From positions 1-35,218 of the forward strand of contig JODI01000099.1 in NCBI GenBank assembly GCA_000720805.1: a stretch of DNA of 35,218 bases. The letters are read 5' to 3'. Position 1 is the first letter of the stretch. The number at the start of each line of letters is the position of its first letter. The notes below the pieces were generated by a model, which did no database searches, was not told the DNA's origin, and worked only from the letters and a program-made list of their open reading frames with translations. The stretch comes from Streptomyces violaceoruber (GTDB lineage Bacteria > Actinomycetota > Actinomycetes > Streptomycetales > Streptomycetaceae). The position numbers and the translations under genes are program-made. Below, piece by piece: positions 32,830 to 35,218 of the stretch.

Positions 32830-33405
32830 TCAGACGTTGACGCCGAAGTCCTGGGCGATGCCGACCAGGCCGGAGGCGTAGCCCTGGCCGACCGCGCGGA
32901 ACTTCCACTCGGCGCCGTTGCGGTACAGCTCGCCGAAGACCATCGCCGTCTCGGTGGCCGCGTCCTCCGAGAGGTCGTAGCGCGCGATCTCGGCGCCGCC
33001 CGCCTGGTTGACGATGCGGATGTAGGCGTTGCGGACCTGGCCGAAGTTCTGCGAGCGGTTCTCCGCGTCGTAGATCGAGACCGGGAAGACGATCTTGTCG
33101 ACGTCGGCGGGGAGGCCCGCGAGGTTGACGTTGATCGCCTCGTCGTCGCCCGCGCCCTCGCCGGTGCGGTTGTCACCGGTGTGGACGATGGTCTGGTCCG
33201 GGGTCTGCTTGTTGTTGAAGAAGACGAAGTGGGCGTCGGAGTAGACCTTGCCCTGCGGGTTGACCGCGATCGCGGAGGCGTCGAGGTCGAAGTCCGTGCC
33301 GGTGGTGGTGCGGACGTCCCAGCCGAGGCCCACGGTGACGGCGGTCAGGCCCGGTGCCTCCTTGGTGAGCGAGACGTTGCCACCCTTGGACAGGCTTACA
33401 GCCAT
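32830..33405 (-). CDS. TerD-family stress protein
   Basis: 191 residues, a single TerD (calcium-binding, C2-like beta-sandwich) domain. [20 protein letters not shown] is the family start. [21 protein letters not shown] and [19 protein letters not shown] carry the two acidic calcium-binding clusters, and [23 protein letters not shown] is the conserved C-terminus. Related to tellurium-resistance and general stress proteins; Streptomyces have many copies, some affecting development. A GAAGGGAC ribosome site precedes the ATG. Stands alone here, without the ter operon partners. Confidence 0.95.
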   Translation of the reverse strand: MAVSLSKGGNVSLTKEAPGLTAVTVGLGWDVRTTTGTDFDLDASAIAVNPQGKVYSDAHFVFFNNKQTPDQTIVHTGDNRTGEGAGDDEAINVNLAGLPADVDKIVFPVSIYDAENRSQNFGQVRNAYIRIVNQAGGAEIARYDLSEDAATETAMVFGELYRNGAEWKFRAVGQGYASGLVGIAQDFGVNV

Positions 33406-33552
33406 TGTTGGGAGTCCCTTCCCTCGTTATGTAACGGGCACGAAGCTACAGCTACCTCCTTGAACGCGGTGAGGGGTGGCCAAGGTTCCCCGTCTCTTTA
33501 CTTTCTTTACCAAGAGATATTCGGGTGACGTGGACTGGTCAGGGGCGGGAAC

Positions 33553-33990
33553 ATGGACACCATGTCCGGTCCCTATCTCATCCGCGGCTCGGTCTCGCTC
33601 CCCGAGGCCGAGCTCATCTGGCGTTTCTCGCGGTCGTCGGGGCCGGGCGGGCAGCACGTCAACACCAGCGACACCCAGGTCGAGCTTCGGTTCGACCTCG
33701 CCCGCACCGAGGCCCTGCCCGAGGTGTGGAAGCAGCGGGCGCTGGCCAAGCTGGCCGGGCGGCTCGTCGACGGAGTCGTCACCGTCCGCGCCTCCGAGCA
33801 CCGCTCCCAGTGGCGCAACCGCGAGACCGCCGCCGTACGCCTGGCCTCGCTGCTGGCCGAGGCGACGGCCCCGCCGCCCAAGCCGCGCCGCGCCACCCGC
33901 ATCCCGCGCGGCATCAACGAACGCCGCCTGCGCGAGAAGAAACAACGCTCGGACACCAAGCGGGGACGTCAGGGCCGCGACTGGGGGTGA
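33553..33990 (+). CDS. arfB: alternative ribosome-rescue factor ArfB (YaeJ)
   Basis: A peptidyl-tRNA hydrolase that releases stalled ribosomes. 145 residues. GGQ catalytic motif at 32-34 in SSGPGGQHVNT, then the RF-1-like domain to about residue 105. The basic tail (PKPRRATRIPRGINERR to the Arg/Lys-rich end) is the part that enters the empty mRNA channel. The start is ATG 33553 or the in-frame ATG 9 nt later; the upstream GGGGCGGG could serve as a weak ribosome site. Confidence 0.93.
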   Translation: MDTMSGPYLIRGSVSLPEAELIWRFSRSSGPGGQHVNTSDTQVELRFDLARTEALPEVWKQRALAKLAGRLVDGVVTVRASEHRSQWRNRETAAVRLASLLAEATAPPPKPRRATRIPRGINERRLREKKQRSDTKRGRQGRDWG

Positions 33991-33998
33991 CGGCCCGC

Positions 33999-34086
33999 CT
34001 TGACCGCCGCGCTGACCGGCCGCCTCGACCGCCGCGCTGACCGGCCGCCTTGACGAGCCGCCTCGACCGCCGCCCTGATCGGCTGC
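33999..34086. repeat. 25-bp tandem repeat after arfB
   Basis: Units at 33999-34023 and 34024-34048 differ at one base. A 13-bp partial unit (34049-34061) and a diverged 25-bp unit (34062-34086) follow. Starts 9 bp after the arfB stop and ends about 30 bp before the convergent GNAT stop. Confidence 0.85.
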
Positions 34087-34116
34087 CTAGAGGCCGGCCG
34101 CCCCCACCGCCCCGGC

Positions 34117-34587
34117 TCAGGGAAGCTTTAGCACTCCCACGGTCTGTCCTCCGCTGGTCTCCCCGTTCGGCCGGAAGCCGAGCCCCAGGTAGAAGCCCTC
34201 GGGGCCGTTCGGTCCCGGGTGCCAGGTGACGTACATCTCCTCCTCGCCCCGGCGGCGCAGCTCGGCCGCGACGGACTCCACGGCGAACCGGCCGTAGCCC
34301 CGGCCCTGTTCCCCGGCCGCGATGTTGAGCCGCCACAGTCCGGAGCGGATCAGGGTGCCGTCCTCCTTCCAGTCGATGCCGAAGAAGGCCATGAGGAAGC
34401 CCACCGGACGGTCGCCGTCCACGATCAGCCGGGGCCAGGCGACGCCGGGATGGACGTACGCCTCCGCGAGCGACTTCACCACCGGGGAGACCGCGTGCTC
34501 CTGCTCGGGGCGGACCCGTACGGCGATCGCGGCCTCGATGGTCCGGGACGTGACCTCTTCGAGATGGAGTGCGGGCGTCGCTGTCAT
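34117..34587 (-). CDS. GNAT N-acetyltransferase
   Basis: 156 residues, a single GNAT domain. GFLMAFFGIDW precedes the acetyl-CoA loop LNIAAGEQGRGYGRFAV (Q/RxxGxG), followed by VESVAAELRRRG and FYLGLGFRPNGE, typical motif B. ATG 34587 sits 6 nt behind TAGGGT (leaderless). Resembles stand-alone GNATs of the spermine/spermidine-like type; substrate unknown. Confidence 0.9.
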   Translation of the reverse strand: MTATPALHLEEVTSRTIEAAIAVRVRPEQEHAVSPVVKSLAEAYVHPGVAWPRLIVDGDRPVGFLMAFFGIDWKEDGTLIRSGLWRLNIAAGEQGRGYGRFAVESVAAELRRRGEEEMYVTWHPGPNGPEGFYLGLGFRPNGETSGGQTVGVLKLP

Positions 34588-34593
34588 CCGGGG

Positions 34594-34599
34594 ACCCTA
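34594..34599 (-). promoter_or_regulatory. -10 element of the leaderless GNAT transcript
   Basis: On the minus strand TAGGGT is followed by 6 nt and ATG. Confidence 0.55.
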
Positions 34600-34637
34600 A
34601 GCCGGACGTCCGGCGGCGGCCACGGTTTTTCGGGCGT

Positions 34638-35162
34638 TCACCCCACCTGCCGGTAACGCCCCCGGAAATACAGCAGCGGGCCGCCGTCCGCGCTCGGCAG
34701 GGACGCGGTCAGGACACGGCCGATGACCAGGACGTGGTCGCCGGCCTCCACGCGTTGTTCCGTGCGGCACTCCAGGGTGGCCAGGGCGCCGCCCACCAGG
34801 GGAGCGCCGGTCGCCTCGCCGCGGACGTACGGGATGTCCTCGAAGAGGAGGCGGTCGCTGATGCGGCCCTTCATGGCGAAGCGGCCCGCGATGTGCCGCT
34901 GGCTCTCGGAGAGCACCGACACCGCCCACAGGGGCTGCTCGTCCAGCAGGTCGTCCATGCGGGAGCCTTCGCGCAGGCTGACCAGGACCAGGGGAGGGTC
35001 GAGGGAGACCGACATGAACGCGGTCGCCGTCATGCCGACGTCCTCGCCGACGGGCGCCTGCGGGTCGTCCGGGTCGAGGGACGCCTCCTGCGCGGTCACC
35101 AGGACCACGCCGGCGGCCAGCCGGGACAGGGCGGCGCGGAACTCGTCGTTGCTCACCCCCAC
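34638..35162 (-). CDS. flavin reductase family protein (FMN-binding split barrel)
   Basis: About 174 residues. A member of the flavin reductase-like family that supplies reduced FMN/FAD to two-component monooxygenases or binds FMN itself. LSRLAAGVVLVTAQ, GMTATAFMSVSLDPPLVLVSL (flavin phosphate region), FAMKGRISDRLLF and ATLECRTEQRVEAGDHVLVIGRV follow the family order. The start is GTG 35162 or GTG 35156. No monooxygenase partner lies inside the window. Confidence 0.88.
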   Translation of the reverse strand: MGVSNDEFRAALSRLAAGVVLVTAQEASLDPDDPQAPVGEDVGMTATAFMSVSLDPPLVLVSLREGSRMDDLLDEQPLWAVSVLSESQRHIAGRFAMKGRISDRLLFEDIPYVRGEATGAPLVGGALATLECRTEQRVEAGDHVLVIGRVLTASLPSADGGPLLYFRGRYRQVG

Positions 35163-35218
35163 AGCATGCCTGGAGGCGGGTGGGGGGACGGCGGCGGGCG
35201 GAGGGGACAGGGCGGCGG

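Overview
The window is chromosomal DNA from a high-GC actinomycete, almost certainly a Streptomyces. The signs are strong G/C bias at third codon positions, many GTG starts, many start codons sitting 6-7 nt behind a TANNNT -10 element (leaderless transcripts), F420 enzymes, a phoU/phoR-phoP locus with an 11-bp PHO box, CarD, and an MsiK-type sugar-ABC ATPase. From memory, the order of conserved genes matches the S. coelicolor region around SCO4209 (phosphoglycerate mutase), SCO4226 (nickel-binding protein), SCO4228-4230 (PhoU, PhoR, PhoP), SCO4232-4236 (CarD, IspD, IspF, CysS, rRNA methylase), SCO4240 (MsiK) and SCO4266 (SoxR-regulated quinone oxidoreductase). No alignment was run.

Layout. 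1-1.4 kb: the end of an unidentified gene, a small membrane protein, a 12-bp tandem repeat and leaderless gpmA. 1.4-6.3 kb: an accessory stretch with gene debris, a LysR regulator divergent from an SDR oxidoreductase, a truncated gene resembling mycothiol-dependent maleylpyruvate isomerases, an F420/NADP reductase-like protein, an LLM-class F420 oxidoreductase and a small membrane protein. 6.4-8.1 kb: a PhzF-like protein, a small hypothetical and the SCO4226-type nickel-binding protein. 8.3-11.4 kb: phoU divergent from phoR-phoP, with a PHO box between them. 11.4-12.1 kb: a lipoprotein. 12.1-17.4 kb: a repeat-rich leader, then carD, ispD-ispF (overlapping), cysS and rlmB. 17.5-22.1 kb: a DoxX-like membrane protein, a sugar nucleotidyltransferase, a secreted/anchored hypothetical and msiK. 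22.6 kb: tRNA-Thr(TGT), followed by remnants of an SDR and a LysR gene.

23.5-35.2 kb is a mosaic of mostly single-gene units: a GNAT acetyltransferase, a DHFR-like reductase, an aminoglycoside-phosphotransferase-like kinase divergent from a rhomboid-like protein, a SoxR-box-controlled quinone oxidoreductase, an FAD oxidoreductase, a pentapeptide-repeat-like protein, a hypothetical, an M1-family lipoprotein peptidase, a GNAT-Nudix fusion, a TerD protein, ArfB, a second GNAT and a flavin reductase.

Cooperation between genes: PhoR-PhoP and PhoU form the phosphate-sensing unit. IspD and IspF catalyse two steps of the MEP isoprenoid pathway. CysS and RlmB serve translation, CarD serves transcription initiation, and MsiK energises sugar ABC importers. 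The F420 reductase-like protein plus LLM oxidoreductase plus SDR look like a small redox pathway under the LysR regulator. The most notable non-coding signals are a SoxR-type operator inside a 19-bp promoter spacer, overlapping divergent leaderless promoters, an 11-bp tandem repeat and a micro-ORF/inverted-repeat structure ahead of carD, and many tandem repeats in intergenic DNA.
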